64,000 bases of DNA. Origin: Schlesneria sp. DSM 10557. GTDB taxonomy: Bacteria > Planctomycetota > Planctomycetia > Planctomycetales > Planctomycetaceae. Of the stretch, positions 35,001 through 43,359 are shown in pieces. Position 1 is the first letter of the stretch. Each line of letters opens with the position of its first letter. A program made the translations under genes and the position numbers. Below the pieces are notes generated by a model. It saw only the letters and a program-made list of their open reading frames with translations, did not search any database and was not told where the DNA came from. The DNA is taken from assembly GCF_041860085.1 (NCBI RefSeq), contig NZ_CP124747.1:1302001-1366000 (forward strand), given 5' to 3'.

Positions 35001-37701
35001 CGGCCGAGGTCAGCGGCGAGCTGCCCGAGGCGAGTTCCAGTCGAGCCGTGGCACTGAAGACTTCGTTTGGATCGAAGTCGGTGAAGCCGAGCGGGATCAA
35101 CTGACTGCCAGCGGCCATCCCGGAGTTGGCATTGTTAGCAGGAGCGTTCAGTCCGGTAATCAACAGTGGTGAAGACCCTGGGGTGACAGCCAGTCCGTTT
35201 AACGAGGTCAACAGAGAATCGCTGATCGGTTGAAGGACAACCGGGTTTACACTTCCATTGGCTCCCTGACCGGTCGCTGCGATCGTCGCAGGGGTACCTG
35301 CCAGGTTCCAGATCACACTGGTGATCTCGATTCCCGGATCCGACTTGTTCGTAATGGTGAAGGGGCTGGACCCGCTTGTGCCATTGAAAAAGAATTCGAA
35401 CGAATCTCTTGGGGCGGCGACAGTCGAGGTTGCGCCGTTGGTGATGGTGTTGTTAATGATGTCGTAGGACAAGGCGGCGGTCCCACCGACAGCCAGATTG
35501 ATCGCCGAAACCGAGTTAAAGTCAAAGGTGTTCCCGGGGTTGTAGAACGTCCCGTCAGGATTCTCGATCAGGGCACCACCGATTGAAATCTCCGTCACGC
35601 CGCTGTCGGACAACAGACCCAGACCGTATCGCTTGTTGCCACTGGTGGCTGACGATTCCAGACCAAAGCTGTTGTTGACGACATTGATGCGAGCGATTGA
35701 GTTGTTCGTGGTTTCGATGTGCAAACCATCCAGCGTGTTGTTTGTGAAGATATTGTTGTAGATGCCGTATGCATCGTTCGGTACGCCGAACTGAGGAATA
35801 TAGGGCGGAGCATTCGGTGCAGGAGTCACTGGTGGCGACTTGAACAGCAGGGTACCACCGTTCGCCAACAGGTTCAGACCGTTGCCACCGTTGCTGTCAA
35901 ATGTATTGGAGCGAGTAATGGCAGGGGTGGTGTCTGTCGCGGCAACGTTTACACCACCAATGATCCCGCCGATTGTTGCACCAGCACGAGCTTCAAGTCG
36001 CAAGCCGTCATTCCCGTTGCTCGTGAATTCGTTCCCTTGAACGATCACGTCAAGCGGTGTCACGAACGGAGGCGAGCCAGAGTTTAGCACACTGATACCA
36101 TTGCTGACGTTGTTCGTCACCGTGTTCGCGAGGAACTGGGATTCGGCCCCGTCTGCGATCGAACCGGAAAGGTTCGTCAGCAGCACGCCGTTCAAGCCGT
36201 CGTGGATGTTGTTGCGGTTGATGTTGACAGCACGGTTGTTGTTACCGCGAATACCGTTACCGGTCCCACTGCCATCGATGTCAAAGCCCGAGACTTCGAT
36301 CATGCGAGTGTTTCCACCCACCAGGGTGATCACGTCGCCGCCACTGCTGTTAAACAGCTTGGGAGCGGATCCACCGGTGAATCCGGGCAATACCAGGTTC
36401 TGGCCGGGAAGGTTGGCTGTGGTGAAGCTGTGTGCAACCGAAGTGCTCAGCAAACGCTGACCATCAAACAGTTCCATCGTCGACGCAGTGTCGAGGTTGG
36501 TGTTGGACGAATCGGTTCGAGGTCGGACCAGGACGATGTCGTACTGACGTCGTTGAGCTTCCGTGAGCGATTCGTACTGAGCGATGCTGTTAAACGGATT
36601 GGTGATCTGACCGTTTCCACCGAACCCGAGATTCGGGTCGATGTTGGCCACGAAGTAAGGTGCATTGGTTTCGGGATTGATGGCAACATCAATTGTCTGA
36701 TAGCTGTCGACTTTGGCCATCACGCGGTTCTGGCGGAACACGTTCTGAACCATTCGGTCGTGGACGCGGAGGTTCCGCAACCAGCGACCTGGCTTGCCGT
36801 CAGGCAGATTCATGAAAACCTGGAACTGGGTGTTCAATCCAAAGACATGGTCGTTCGTCACTTGAACGCCGAACTGGACGTCTTCATTGATCTGAGCCAT
36901 GAACCGGCCGCTGACCCCGGTGAAGTTGCCACCCTTATATCCGTTGCCGGTGAAGTAGTAGGCACCGATGTAGGCGTTCAGTCCGTAACGACCCAGATAT
37001 GGCATCGGACCGCCAGTCTCGGCATCCAGACCGGTGTAGGACTGTTCGACGGTGTTATTACGAATCAAACCGATCCCGCTGCCGTAAAGCACGGCCTGGG
37101 GAGAGAGTTGACTGTAGAGAACATGGTCGGCATTGCTGAACGGAATGTATCCGTTCACGCGATAGTCGACGTAGCGACCAAGCGATTCAAAGCTGAGGCC
37201 GACCTGCTGATACGGTTTGGCGTGACCGTTGTCAAAGTCGAACCACACAGAGAGACCCGCAATGCGGTCAATCCCCTCCATGTAGTATCGCCAGCCGGTA
37301 CCGACCGTACCGCCGCCGCGACTATCGTAGGTGACCATACCCATCCCGTGAACGAAGACCAGGGCGTTGTCTTCGATCTTATAGGGGACGAACACCCCGA
37401 TGTTCGAGTAACCCGCATCGTAACCGTACAGGCTGCCGCCGCGAGAATCGATGTTCACTCGAGGAGCGAACACCCGATCGACTCGGGTCATCCCGTACAG
37501 GGACCCGGATCCGCTAGGAAGCGGCTCGGATCCATACTGATCGAACGGGATTGCCCCATCCGGGACTCCCTGCCCACCCTCAAAAGCAGGCGGACCAAGT
37601 TGCACGGTGCCAACTGGCTCTTGCGCCTGAGCCCGAGTTATTCCGAACATAGTTGCCCAGGCAACCAAGCCCAATAGACACCGTCTTACTGAAAGATTCA
37701 T
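32053..37701 (-). CDS. Inverse-autotransporter-like barrel with a giant right-handed beta-helix passenger
   Basis: A 1882-residue exported protein. Residues 1-26 are a signal peptide (cleavage after RAQA). Residues ~80-330 look like the intimin/invasin (inverse autotransporter) barrel: GLSVWFDFDNGHAKPYQQVGLSFESL, then YVDYRVNGYIPFSNAD, and the closing RVHDRMVQNVFRQNRVMAKV. The passenger (~345-1870) is a right-handed beta-helix, with NxxxxNxxxGI-type coils repeated dozens of times (examples NTVTNNVSNGISVLNSG, NNTVTGYGGYGIRVETS). The FGGNGQITNPFNSI block near 360 opens the helix as in many surface beta-helix proteins. By family logic it is outer-membrane inserted with the passenger on the cell surface. 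ATG at 37701; single gene with its own terminator. Long plus-strand frames inside it are shadows. Confidence 0.82.
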   Translation of the reverse strand: MNLSVRRCLLGLVAWATMFGITRAQAQEPVGTVQLGPPAFEGGQGVPDGAIPFDQYGSEPLPSGSGSLYGMTRVDRVFAPRVNIDSRGGSLYGYDAGYSNIGVFVPYKIEDNALVFVHGMGMVTYDSRGGGTVGTGWRYYMEGIDRIAGLSVWFDFDNGHAKPYQQVGLSFESLGRYVDYRVNGYIPFSNADHVLYSQLSPQAVLYGSGIGLIRNNTVEQSYTGLDAETGGPMPYLGRYGLNAYIGAYYFTGNGYKGGNFTGVSGRFMAQINEDVQFGVQVTNDHVFGLNTQFQVFMNLPDGKPGRWLRNLRVHDRMVQNVFRQNRVMAKVDSYQTIDVAINPETNAPYFVANIDPNLGFGGNGQITNPFNSIAQYESLTEAQRRQYDIVLVRPRTDSSNTNLDTASTMELFDGQRLLSTSVAHSFTTANLPGQNLVLPGFTGGSAPKLFNSSGGDVITLVGGNTRMIEVSGFDIDGSGTGNGIRGNNNRAVNINRNNIHDGLNGVLLTNLSGSIADGAESQFLANTVTNNVSNGISVLNSGSPPFVTPLDVIVQGNEFTSNGNDGLRLEARAGATIGGIIGGVNVAATDTTPAITRSNTFDSNGGNGLNLLANGGTLLFKSPPVTPAPNAPPYIPQFGVPNDAYGIYNNIFTNNTLDGLHIETTNNSIARINVVNNSFGLESSATSGNKRYGLGLLSDSGVTEISIGGALIENPDGTFYNPGNTFDFNSVSAINLAVGGTAALSYDIINNTITNGATSTVAAPRDSFEFFFNGTSGSSPFTITNKSDPGIEITSVIWNLAGTPATIAATGQGANGSVNPVVLQPISDSLLTSLNGLAVTPGSSPLLITGLNAPANNANSGMAAGSQLIPLGFTDFDPNEVFSATARLELASGSSPLTSAATNGSSITVNFSNGLSSTQRVTQLNSTSDAVSATGDVFGASIPGFGNGQDGIHIASSGASVVNSANIINNTVTGYGGYGIRVETSGTSTSNNLLIRNNEISNNGTGITGAGISAFTGGGLALERHDSSTLNAIIDSNIISSNFNDGISLRSDGTSTGGMTVVSRDNDVLNNAGNGLQISTDGNARLNFTSQRDNYSGNGAGSGNNIDTTGGDNMAFVSNGNSVLDVTLQNVFSNSSSGTGETSNGVPTGNGLSGTTNGSSTLNLLVTGSSLSNNRLNGIVLNSNDRSYMHASIYDTLMNSNNENGILFNRASASLVRANIVNSSMQSNLVNGFNFHGLGNDPEDPTQKYPGPNRINLIQSSLNNNGINGVGQGARVDLLGDSQLVLNATATTFNNNAQNGLRVSLSPGAEFGYTMGNERSTFDNVQINNNGSNGIFMTSTITPTDQTTNNPVLPYDAPSVTFMQVSANTGSTEINGNGFGANATGLSGILAQYLGGDHDILVQGDTVNATPKYGTFIQGNRGDGIFVQSAISADTQLTVDRVIVGGPLAINANGGHGINFQTVSKLTIVDGADSTTWLFNGAGRATLNVTESVVQGNTLNGINLFGNGFSDVSLTSDGTGNWSSDPGGVLNANISDSQIAGNGGSGVNILLQGNFGGFRYSASDIDATEYSTFNLVGNNIHDNGAFGVKMEQNAGYARTDYFVLFQDTNADADPPIPFNPNDTQNNGLGNTGYNTSIKDADRLSNYMFLPTLNNAKLNLYNNNIQYNGRAGDLRAADGVFIRVSTQSYLAADILNNRMTGNVANDLHVESFVQYNPQNGQTWQPLLSVRATPPDPSTVYLDYTAQMDMRLRGNIGNTVNIQDPMVNTLRDGSNVYMPLDGNSTPNGAVLGSRDASNADPFKDNNISNFGYENPLPRLVQLFQIDDGNNLNVTNNFSQNGVTQDLQNAFYNGNFHLRAFQDPDFPNPDFPLYFGDSPGNPFLP

Positions 37702-38284
37702 CGGTTGCTCCAGCGTCCTGCTGCGAAAACCTGCCCTTGTAAACCGCTTTAACCATCAAGTCCGGTGCATGTCAGACCCTGACGGATATTCCGCCTCTAG
37801 CGGTTATCTGTTGTTTTCGGAAAAGGGACGTGCGCTGGTTGAGCGAAAAACCGGTAAGTCACGTAGTTTTCCTACAATCGTGAAAAAGGCGACAAACTTC
37901 CCAAACCTCCCAGAAGGTCGGTTTAATCTCTCGCCCTGCGGTGCGGTCCTTCCCTGACGCCCCCCACGGCAGATTCTGCCGAAGCCAGAGCAACTCTCTC
38001 TCACGGGAAACGGACAGAGTTCGTGCAGACTGTCCGGGCGTAAGTTGCGACACCCCTGCGGCGCCGTCCTCCCCCGACGGTTCTGTATCATCCTTGCCGC
38101 ACTCATTGGGGCCGATCAGGTCGCTCTTCAGTCGTCCCCACGCAGACACGCCTGCCCAGAGAAAATCCGAACCGGCACGTCATCACCGGTGCTTTTCATT
38201 TCCGGGGGCGATACAAGATTCAGTGTCAACATCAGAGGCACACCACCTCGAACGGTTTTCTCGAATGTGCAACAGGAATCTTTT
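37702..38284. other. Divergent gap with a pair of GC-rich imperfect repeats
   Basis: This 583-bp gap separates the minus-strand beta-helix gene from the plus-strand export ATPase. Two imperfect direct copies of a GC-rich ~26-mer lie at about 37935-37960 and 38055-38080 (CCCTGCGG...GTCCT...GACG, most positions shared). No gene is supported. Promoters for both divergent genes must be here but none stands out. Confidence 0.45.
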
Positions 38285-39586
38285 GTGAGCGATTTCGCTT
38301 TACGTGTTGAAGGACTGACAAAGTCTTTTCGTTTAGGGCATCGCGTCTCTTACCACCGGTTCTCGGAACTGATCGAGAACGTGGCGACCAATCTGGCGCG
38401 GCTGCCCCGTCGACTGATGTCCGCACGTGGTGCGTCCCAGACGAACTCGCCCGAAATGTTCCAGGCTCTCGACGACGTGTCCTTTGAAATTCAGCGGGGG
38501 GAAGTCGTCGGTTTCATCGGTCGAAACGGGGCGGGCAAAAGCACACTTTTGAAGCTGCTTTCCCGAATTACGTATCCGACACATGGAAGGATTGAAATCC
38601 GGGGCCGGGTCGGCAGTTTGCTGGAGGTCGGCACAGGATTTCATCCGGAACTGACCGGCCGCGAAAATATCTTCATGAACGGTGCCGTCCTTGGGATGAC
38701 GCGCCGCGAGATCCGAAAAAAATTTGACGAAATTGTCGCCTTTTCAGAAGTCGAACGCTTTCTGGATACCGCCGTCAAACACTATTCCAGCGGGATGTAC
38801 GTTCGACTGGCATTTGCCGTCGCAGCGCATCTGGAACCCGAGATTCTGATTGTGGATGAAGTTCTGGCGGTCGGCGATGCCGCCTTTCAGCAGAAATGCC
38901 TGGGCAAAATGGGATCGGCCAGTCGACAGGGCAAGACGGTCCTGATCGTATCTCATAGTCTGCCCGTGATCACAAATTTGTGTAAGCGGGCAATCCTGCT
39001 GGAAAAAGGAAAAATCACTGCCAACGGGACCCCCGCCGAAGTGGTGAAGCAGTATCTGGCCAACGTCAGGTCGGCATCCGGTGAAGTCGTCTGGCCGTCA
39101 CAGGAAACCGCTCCCGGCAACGACATGGTGCGGTTACATGCCGTTCGCGTCGTCCAGTCAGAAGTCGAAGGGGCTACGGCCGACGTCGATATCGCACACG
39201 ATATCTCGGTCAAAATCAGTTACTGGAATTTGATTCCCAACCAGCAGCTCTATGCGGCATTGTGGCTGAAAGATTCGAACGGGACGTTCGTTCTGGCGAC
39301 TTCCAACGTCAAAGCGATCAGTTTGACCGATGATCCCTGGTATGGCACTCCGCAACCGGTAGGACTGTTCGAATCGACCTGCACAATCCCGGGTAACTTC
39401 CTGAATGAGGGGCGGTATACGATCTCTGCCATCGTCGGGCGGGTGCCTCAGAAAACTACCATCCTGCAGGAGTCGGTCCTGACGTTCGACGTCCATGATA
39501 CCGGTTCCATGCGAGAAGAATACTTCGGGAATTGGACCGGCCCCGTGATCCGCCCCCGACTTCCCTGGAACACCGTACAGAGCTAA
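38285..39586 (+). CDS. Polysaccharide-export ABC transporter ATP-binding protein (Wzt-like)
   Basis: A 433-residue ATPase of the O-antigen/teichoic-acid export type. Walker A GFIGRNGAGKSTLLKLL, signature YSSGMYVRLAFA and Walker B ILIVDEVLAVGD are in the first ~250 residues (residues ~75-210). The C-terminal ~170 residues (VDIAHDISVKISYWNLIPNQQLYAALWLKDSNG) match the carbohydrate-binding domain that in Wzt reads the non-reducing end of the finished glycan before export (family knowledge). The start GTG at 38285 has AGGAA 6 bases before it; upstream in-frame codons lack family similarity. Its membrane partner (Wzm-type) is not next to it in this window. It precedes the sugar-activation genes by 318 bp. 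Confidence 0.88.
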   Translation: MSDFALRVEGLTKSFRLGHRVSYHRFSELIENVATNLARLPRRLMSARGASQTNSPEMFQALDDVSFEIQRGEVVGFIGRNGAGKSTLLKLLSRITYPTHGRIEIRGRVGSLLEVGTGFHPELTGRENIFMNGAVLGMTRREIRKKFDEIVAFSEVERFLDTAVKHYSSGMYVRLAFAVAAHLEPEILIVDEVLAVGDAAFQQKCLGKMGSASRQGKTVLIVSHSLPVITNLCKRAILLEKGKITANGTPAEVVKQYLANVRSASGEVVWPSQETAPGNDMVRLHAVRVVQSEVEGATADVDIAHDISVKISYWNLIPNQQLYAALWLKDSNGTFVLATSNVKAISLTDDPWYGTPQPVGLFESTCTIPGNFLNEGRYTISAIVGRVPQKTTILQESVLTFDVHDTGSMREEYFGNWTGPVIRPRLPWNTVQS

Positions 39587-39904
39587 GTCCGCAAGCGCGT
39601 AGGGAGATTCGACGGTCGTCAAACAGTCGCCGTCCAGACGACGTATGTCTGTGCATCCGTCCGCAGTGGGCCACACGCAAGCTAACCGAAGTTGATGAGA
39701 GTCTGCAGGAAACGAGGGTGCATGCCCCGTGACTGAGAGACTCATGCGGAAGAATTCATACGTGCGAGGGAGAGACAGGCCCCCGTGGCACGGAGGGTTA
39801 CCCACGGGGAAATTTGGGCCGCTCCACATTGACGAACGGAGCGGGAACCTTGAAACTTCCTCCAGAGATCGACTCGCAATTTTTGAAATTGACCGGGACA
39901 ATTG
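39587..39904. other. 318-bp gap before the HldE-like gene
   Basis: No gene, strong hairpin or promoter is recognised in this stretch. It is long for an operon interior, so the genes to the right may have their own promoter here. Confidence 0.4.
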
Positions 39905-41449
39905 ATGGCGTCCTCCGCATCTCACGACAGTGCACGTCGCAAAATCGGGTCGATCGAGCATTTGGCCGCGGAAATCGCGGCACGCCAGGCGGAAGGAAAA
40001 CGCGTCATCCACTGTCATGGGGTCTTCGACCCGATGCACATCGGACACATTCGCCATTTTGCGGCGGCGAAGTCTCTGGGAGATCTGCTGGTCGTCACCG
40101 TCACCCCGGATCGCTTCGTCAACAAGGGCCCTCATCGTCCCGTCTTTCCGGACGAACTTCGAGCCGAAGCGATTGCCGCACTGGAAACAGTCGATTACGT
40201 GGGCATCAATCTGTGGCCCACGGCGATCGAGACGATTCAAACCCTGCGCCCGAATGTGTTCGTGAAAGGATCGGAATTCCGCGGAGGAAAAGATCTGACT
40301 GGTGCGATCAAGCTGGAAGAGGAGGCGATCGTCTCTGTCGGGGGAAAGCTGGAATTCACCGATGACGTGACCTTCAGCGCTTCACACCTCGTCAACCGGC
40401 ATCTCTCGGTCTTCCCGCAAGAGGTGAGCGACTATCTCGCCGATTTCTCGCAGCGGACTTCAACCGGCGAAATTCTGAAATTTCTCGATCAGGCTCGCAA
40501 ACTGAAAGTCCTGGTTGTCGGCGAAACCGTGATCGATGACTATCAATATGTCGAAGCGATCGGCAAGTCATCGAAAGAACCGACTCTTGTCGTGAAGTCG
40601 CTGAACAATGACCGTTTCGTCGGGGGGGCGGCCGCAGTCGCCAATCACGTTGCCGGCTTTTGCGACAATGTCACCCTGCACTCCATTCTCGGCGAAATCA
40701 ATTCCGAGGAAGACTTCATTCGGTCCCGGTTGAAACCCCATATCGACGCGGGATTTCTGATTCGAGACCGTTCGCCGACGATCGTCAAACGACGATTCAT
40801 CGAACAGTACTTCTACAGCAAACTGTTCGAAGTCTATGAGCTGAATGACGAGCGTCCCACGATTGCCGAAAGCCAGGCCTGGACGTCCGCCATTGCAGGT
40901 CGGCTGAACCAGTTCGACGTGGTGATTGTGATTGATTCTGGGCATGGGTTTCTGACCCGGGAAATGATTGACCTGCTCTGCCGCGAAAGTCGCTTTCTCG
41001 TCGTCAACACGCAGGCAAATGCGGGAAATCAGGGATATCATGTCATTTCCAACTATCCCCGGGCCGATTACATCTGCATTGCTGAAAATGAAATGCGGCT
41101 GGAGTCGCGTGATCGACGCAGTGATCTCAAACCGATGATGGAAGATGTCTCCCGCCGGTTGAACTGTCCTCGTGTTGTCGTGACCCGTGGAAAGAAGGGA
41201 TGCTGTACCTACCAGCAGGATGTGGGGCACGTCGATGTGCCCGCTTTCGCCTCGAACGTGGTCGATCGAATCGGCGCAGGGGACGCCTTCCTGTCGATTA
41301 CATCGCTTTGCGCGGCACAAAACGCTCCCATGGAAGTGCTGGGCTTCATCGGAAACGTCGTCGGAGCACAGGCCGTGGCCACCGTCGGCAATCAATCGCC
41401 GATCGAGCGAATTCCACTCTCACGCCATATCGAACATTTGCTGAAATAA
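39905..41449 (+). CDS. HldE-like bifunctional cytidylyltransferase-sugar kinase with swapped domains
   Basis: A 514-residue enzyme. Residues ~28-150 are a cytidylyltransferase of the HxGH class (HGVFDPMHIGHIRHF, then LGDLLVVTVTPDRFVNKGP) that transfers a nucleotide to a sugar or polyol phosphate. Residues ~165-510 are a PfkB/ribokinase-type kinase: GGAAAVANHV near 240, VVTRGKKGC and the catalytic VDRIGAGDAFLSI near 455. In HldE (RfaE) the kinase comes first and the nucleotidyltransferase last; here the order is the reverse. The two reactions would phosphorylate and activate a sugar (heptose or other). ATG 39905 is preferred; TTG at 39902 precedes it. It is followed after 3 bp by the epimerase gene, so they form an operon. 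Confidence 0.85.
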   Translation: MASSASHDSARRKIGSIEHLAAEIAARQAEGKRVIHCHGVFDPMHIGHIRHFAAAKSLGDLLVVTVTPDRFVNKGPHRPVFPDELRAEAIAALETVDYVGINLWPTAIETIQTLRPNVFVKGSEFRGGKDLTGAIKLEEEAIVSVGGKLEFTDDVTFSASHLVNRHLSVFPQEVSDYLADFSQRTSTGEILKFLDQARKLKVLVVGETVIDDYQYVEAIGKSSKEPTLVVKSLNNDRFVGGAAAVANHVAGFCDNVTLHSILGEINSEEDFIRSRLKPHIDAGFLIRDRSPTIVKRRFIEQYFYSKLFEVYELNDERPTIAESQAWTSAIAGRLNQFDVVIVIDSGHGFLTREMIDLLCRESRFLVVNTQANAGNQGYHVISNYPRADYICIAENEMRLESRDRRSDLKPMMEDVSRRLNCPRVVVTRGKKGCCTYQQDVGHVDVPAFASNVVDRIGAGDAFLSITSLCAAQNAPMEVLGFIGNVVGAQAVATVGNQSPIERIPLSRHIEHLLK

Positions 41450-41452
41450 CCC

Positions 41453-42490
41453 ATGGAAATGAATGACGGGGCAATCACCTTGAATTCTATCAAAACTGTT
41501 CTGGTGACGGGCGGGGCGGGCTACGCCGGTGCAGTCCTGGTTCCCCGACTGCTGCAAGCCGGCTATCACGTGCACGTGCTGGATCTCTACCTTTACGGCA
41601 AACAAGTCTTCGACGATTGCCGATGTGACCGCTTGACCGAGTTTGAAGGGGACCTGCGGAACGAGTCCCTCGTCGCGAAAGCGGTTGCCGGTTGCGATGC
41701 CGTCATTCATCTGGCATGCATCAGCAACGACCCCAGTTTTGAGTTGAATCCCGTGCTGGGACGCTCGATTAATCTTGATGCGTTTCCCCCCCTCGTGAGA
41801 CTGAGTCGGGAAGCGGGCGTTCGGCGCTTTGTGTTTGCGTCGTCCTCGAGCGTGTATGGGATCAGTGATGCTCCCAACGTGACCGAGGATCATCCACTGA
41901 AACCCTTAACGGACTACAGCCGTTACAAAGCCGACTGCGAACCGATTCTGCTCCAGCAACAGGCCCCCGACTTCACGACGCTCGTCCTGCGTCCCGCCAC
42001 ACTCTGCGGCTACTCTCCCCGACAACGGCTCGATCTGACCGTCAACATCCTGACCAATCATGCCTTCAACAACCGGAAGATCACTGTCTTTGGTGGAACG
42101 CAGCTTCGTCCGAATTTTCACGTTGAAGATATGGCCGACCTGTACCTGCAGGTCCTGCAAGAACCAGCCGAGCGGATTGCCGGCCAGATTTTCAACGCGG
42201 GTTACGAAAACCACAGCGTGGCTGCACTCGCAACCATCGTGAAACGAGTGGTCGAACAGGAAATGGGCTGGAACGATATTGAGATCGTGACGACCCCATC
42301 AGATGACCTCCGGTCGTACCACATCTCATCGGAAAAGATTCTGAAGGTGCTGGGGTATCGGCCAAGTCGATCGATCGACGACGCGGTCCGTGGCCTCGTG
42401 GCGGCCTTCCGCGCTGGCAAGCTGCCCGACTCCATGACACGTTCAACCTACTTCAACATCAAACGCATGCAGGAAGTTGAGCTGAAGTGA
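41453..42490 (+). CDS. NAD-dependent sugar epimerase/dehydratase
   Basis: A 345-residue extended short-chain dehydrogenase. The Rossmann motif VLVTGGAGYAGAVL lies at ~16-30 (GxxGxxG as GGAGYAG), the substrate loop GDLRNESL near 64-71, the Ser of SSSSVYG near 120 and the catalytic Tyr-Lys pair in YSRYKAD near 147-151, all in the order expected. These enzymes act on nucleotide-activated sugars (epimerase, dehydratase or reductase). The product cannot be named. It starts 3 bp after the HldE-like stop (ATG 41453; ATG 41459 is possible) and its stop TGA overlaps the next ATG. The cluster context suggests it modifies the sugar that the HldE-like enzyme activates. Confidence 0.87.
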   Translation: MEMNDGAITLNSIKTVLVTGGAGYAGAVLVPRLLQAGYHVHVLDLYLYGKQVFDDCRCDRLTEFEGDLRNESLVAKAVAGCDAVIHLACISNDPSFELNPVLGRSINLDAFPPLVRLSREAGVRRFVFASSSSVYGISDAPNVTEDHPLKPLTDYSRYKADCEPILLQQQAPDFTTLVLRPATLCGYSPRQRLDLTVNILTNHAFNNRKITVFGGTQLRPNFHVEDMADLYLQVLQEPAERIAGQIFNAGYENHSVAALATIVKRVVEQEMGWNDIEIVTTPSDDLRSYHISSEKILKVLGYRPSRSIDDAVRGLVAAFRAGKLPDSMTRSTYFNIKRMQEVELK

Positions 42491-43359
42491 TGGAACCGAG
42501 CGCCGTGACATCGACCTCAGCATCGCCTGCGGAGGCTCGCCCGATTCCGACGATCGACGAGCTGCAGACTCTTGCCAAACGGATTCGCAGTCACGTTCTG
42601 GGACTGTCACACCAGGCCAGAACCGCACATCTGGGTTCATCCCTCTCGTGCGTCGAAATGGTCGTTGCGGCCTACTGGGGAACGGCCAATCCTCCGTCGC
42701 CCAACGGGGACGATGCAGAGCAGGACTGCTTCCTGCTGAGCAAGGGACATGCAGCGACCACTCTTTACGCCGCCTTGGCGATGAAAGGCTTTTTCCCCGA
42801 GAACTGGCTCGACAGCTATGCCGAACCCGGTAGCCCTTTAGGAGAACATCCCAGTCCGGGGACTCCGGGAATCGTCGCGGCGACAGGATCACTGGGGCAC
42901 GGACTTCCGATCGCCATCGGAATGGCACTCGCCGCCAGGATTCAAGGCCGCCAGAACCGGATCCATGTCCTGATGAGCGACGGAGAATGCAACGAAGGGT
43001 CCGTCTGGGAGGGGGCTCTGTTCGCTCCTGCACAGAAACTGGACCGATTGACGGTGATGATCGATTACAACAAATGGCAGGCCACAGGTCGCAGCGATGA
43101 AGTGACATCGCTCAGCCCGTTGAAAGAGAAGTGGGCGGCCTTCGGATGGCGTGCTGTCGAGGTTGATGGGCACAATCTGGCTGAGCTGGTCGAGTGGCTG
43201 AATAAAGCCCCGGATCCGGACGGGCGCCCGACCGCACTGATTGCCCATACCCTGAAAGGGAAGGGGGTCTCGTTCATGGAAGATGACAACAACTGGCACT
43301 ACCGCATACCGACGGCAGCGGAACTGGAACGAGCCAGAGCGGAGCTGCAACTCTCATGA
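42490..43359 (+). CDS. Transketolase, N-terminal (thiamin-diphosphate) subunit
   Basis: A 289-residue N-terminal half of transketolase. HLGSSLSCVEMVVAAYWG, LSKGHAATTLYAALA, TGSLGHGLPIAIGMALAARIQG and the ThDP/Mg motif LMSDGECNEGSVWEGALFAPAQKLDRLTVMIDYN (residues ~160-193; SDGE in place of the usual GDGE) are all present. The matching C-terminal half is the next gene. Split transketolases of this kind are often found in surface-glycan clusters and make or use unusual sugars (family knowledge). The start overlaps the epimerase stop as TGATG; GTG at 42487 is the alternative. Its stop overlaps the next start. Confidence 0.9.
   Translation: MEPSAVTSTSASPAEARPIPTIDELQTLAKRIRSHVLGLSHQARTAHLGSSLSCVEMVVAAYWGTANPPSPNGDDAEQDCFLLSKGHAATTLYAALAMKGFFPENWLDSYAEPGSPLGEHPSPGTPGIVAATGSLGHGLPIAIGMALAARIQGRQNRIHVLMSDGECNEGSVWEGALFAPAQKLDRLTVMIDYNKWQATGRSDEVTSLSPLKEKWAAFGWRAVEVDGHNLAELVEWLNKAPDPDGRPTALIAHTLKGKGVSFMEDDNNWHYRIPTAAELERARAELQLS

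Noticed and set aside
33000..36400. Repeated short blocks in the beta-helix gene, looked at as a possible CRISPR array
   Set aside because: The repeats are degenerate, of varied spacing and in frame, and reflect protein coils.
36202..37677. A 491-codon plus-strand open frame across the beta-helix gene
   Set aside because: It is antisense to a clear exported protein with a signal peptide and repeat structure, and its composition (Val/Asp/His-rich) shows no family resemblance.
38045..38284. Upstream in-frame extension of the export ATPase
   Set aside because: No family similarity there; a ribosome-binding site precedes GTG 38285.
39158..40240. A 360-codon minus-strand frame spanning the export ATPase end and HldE-like start
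   Set aside because: It crosses two well-supported plus-strand genes and the gap between them.
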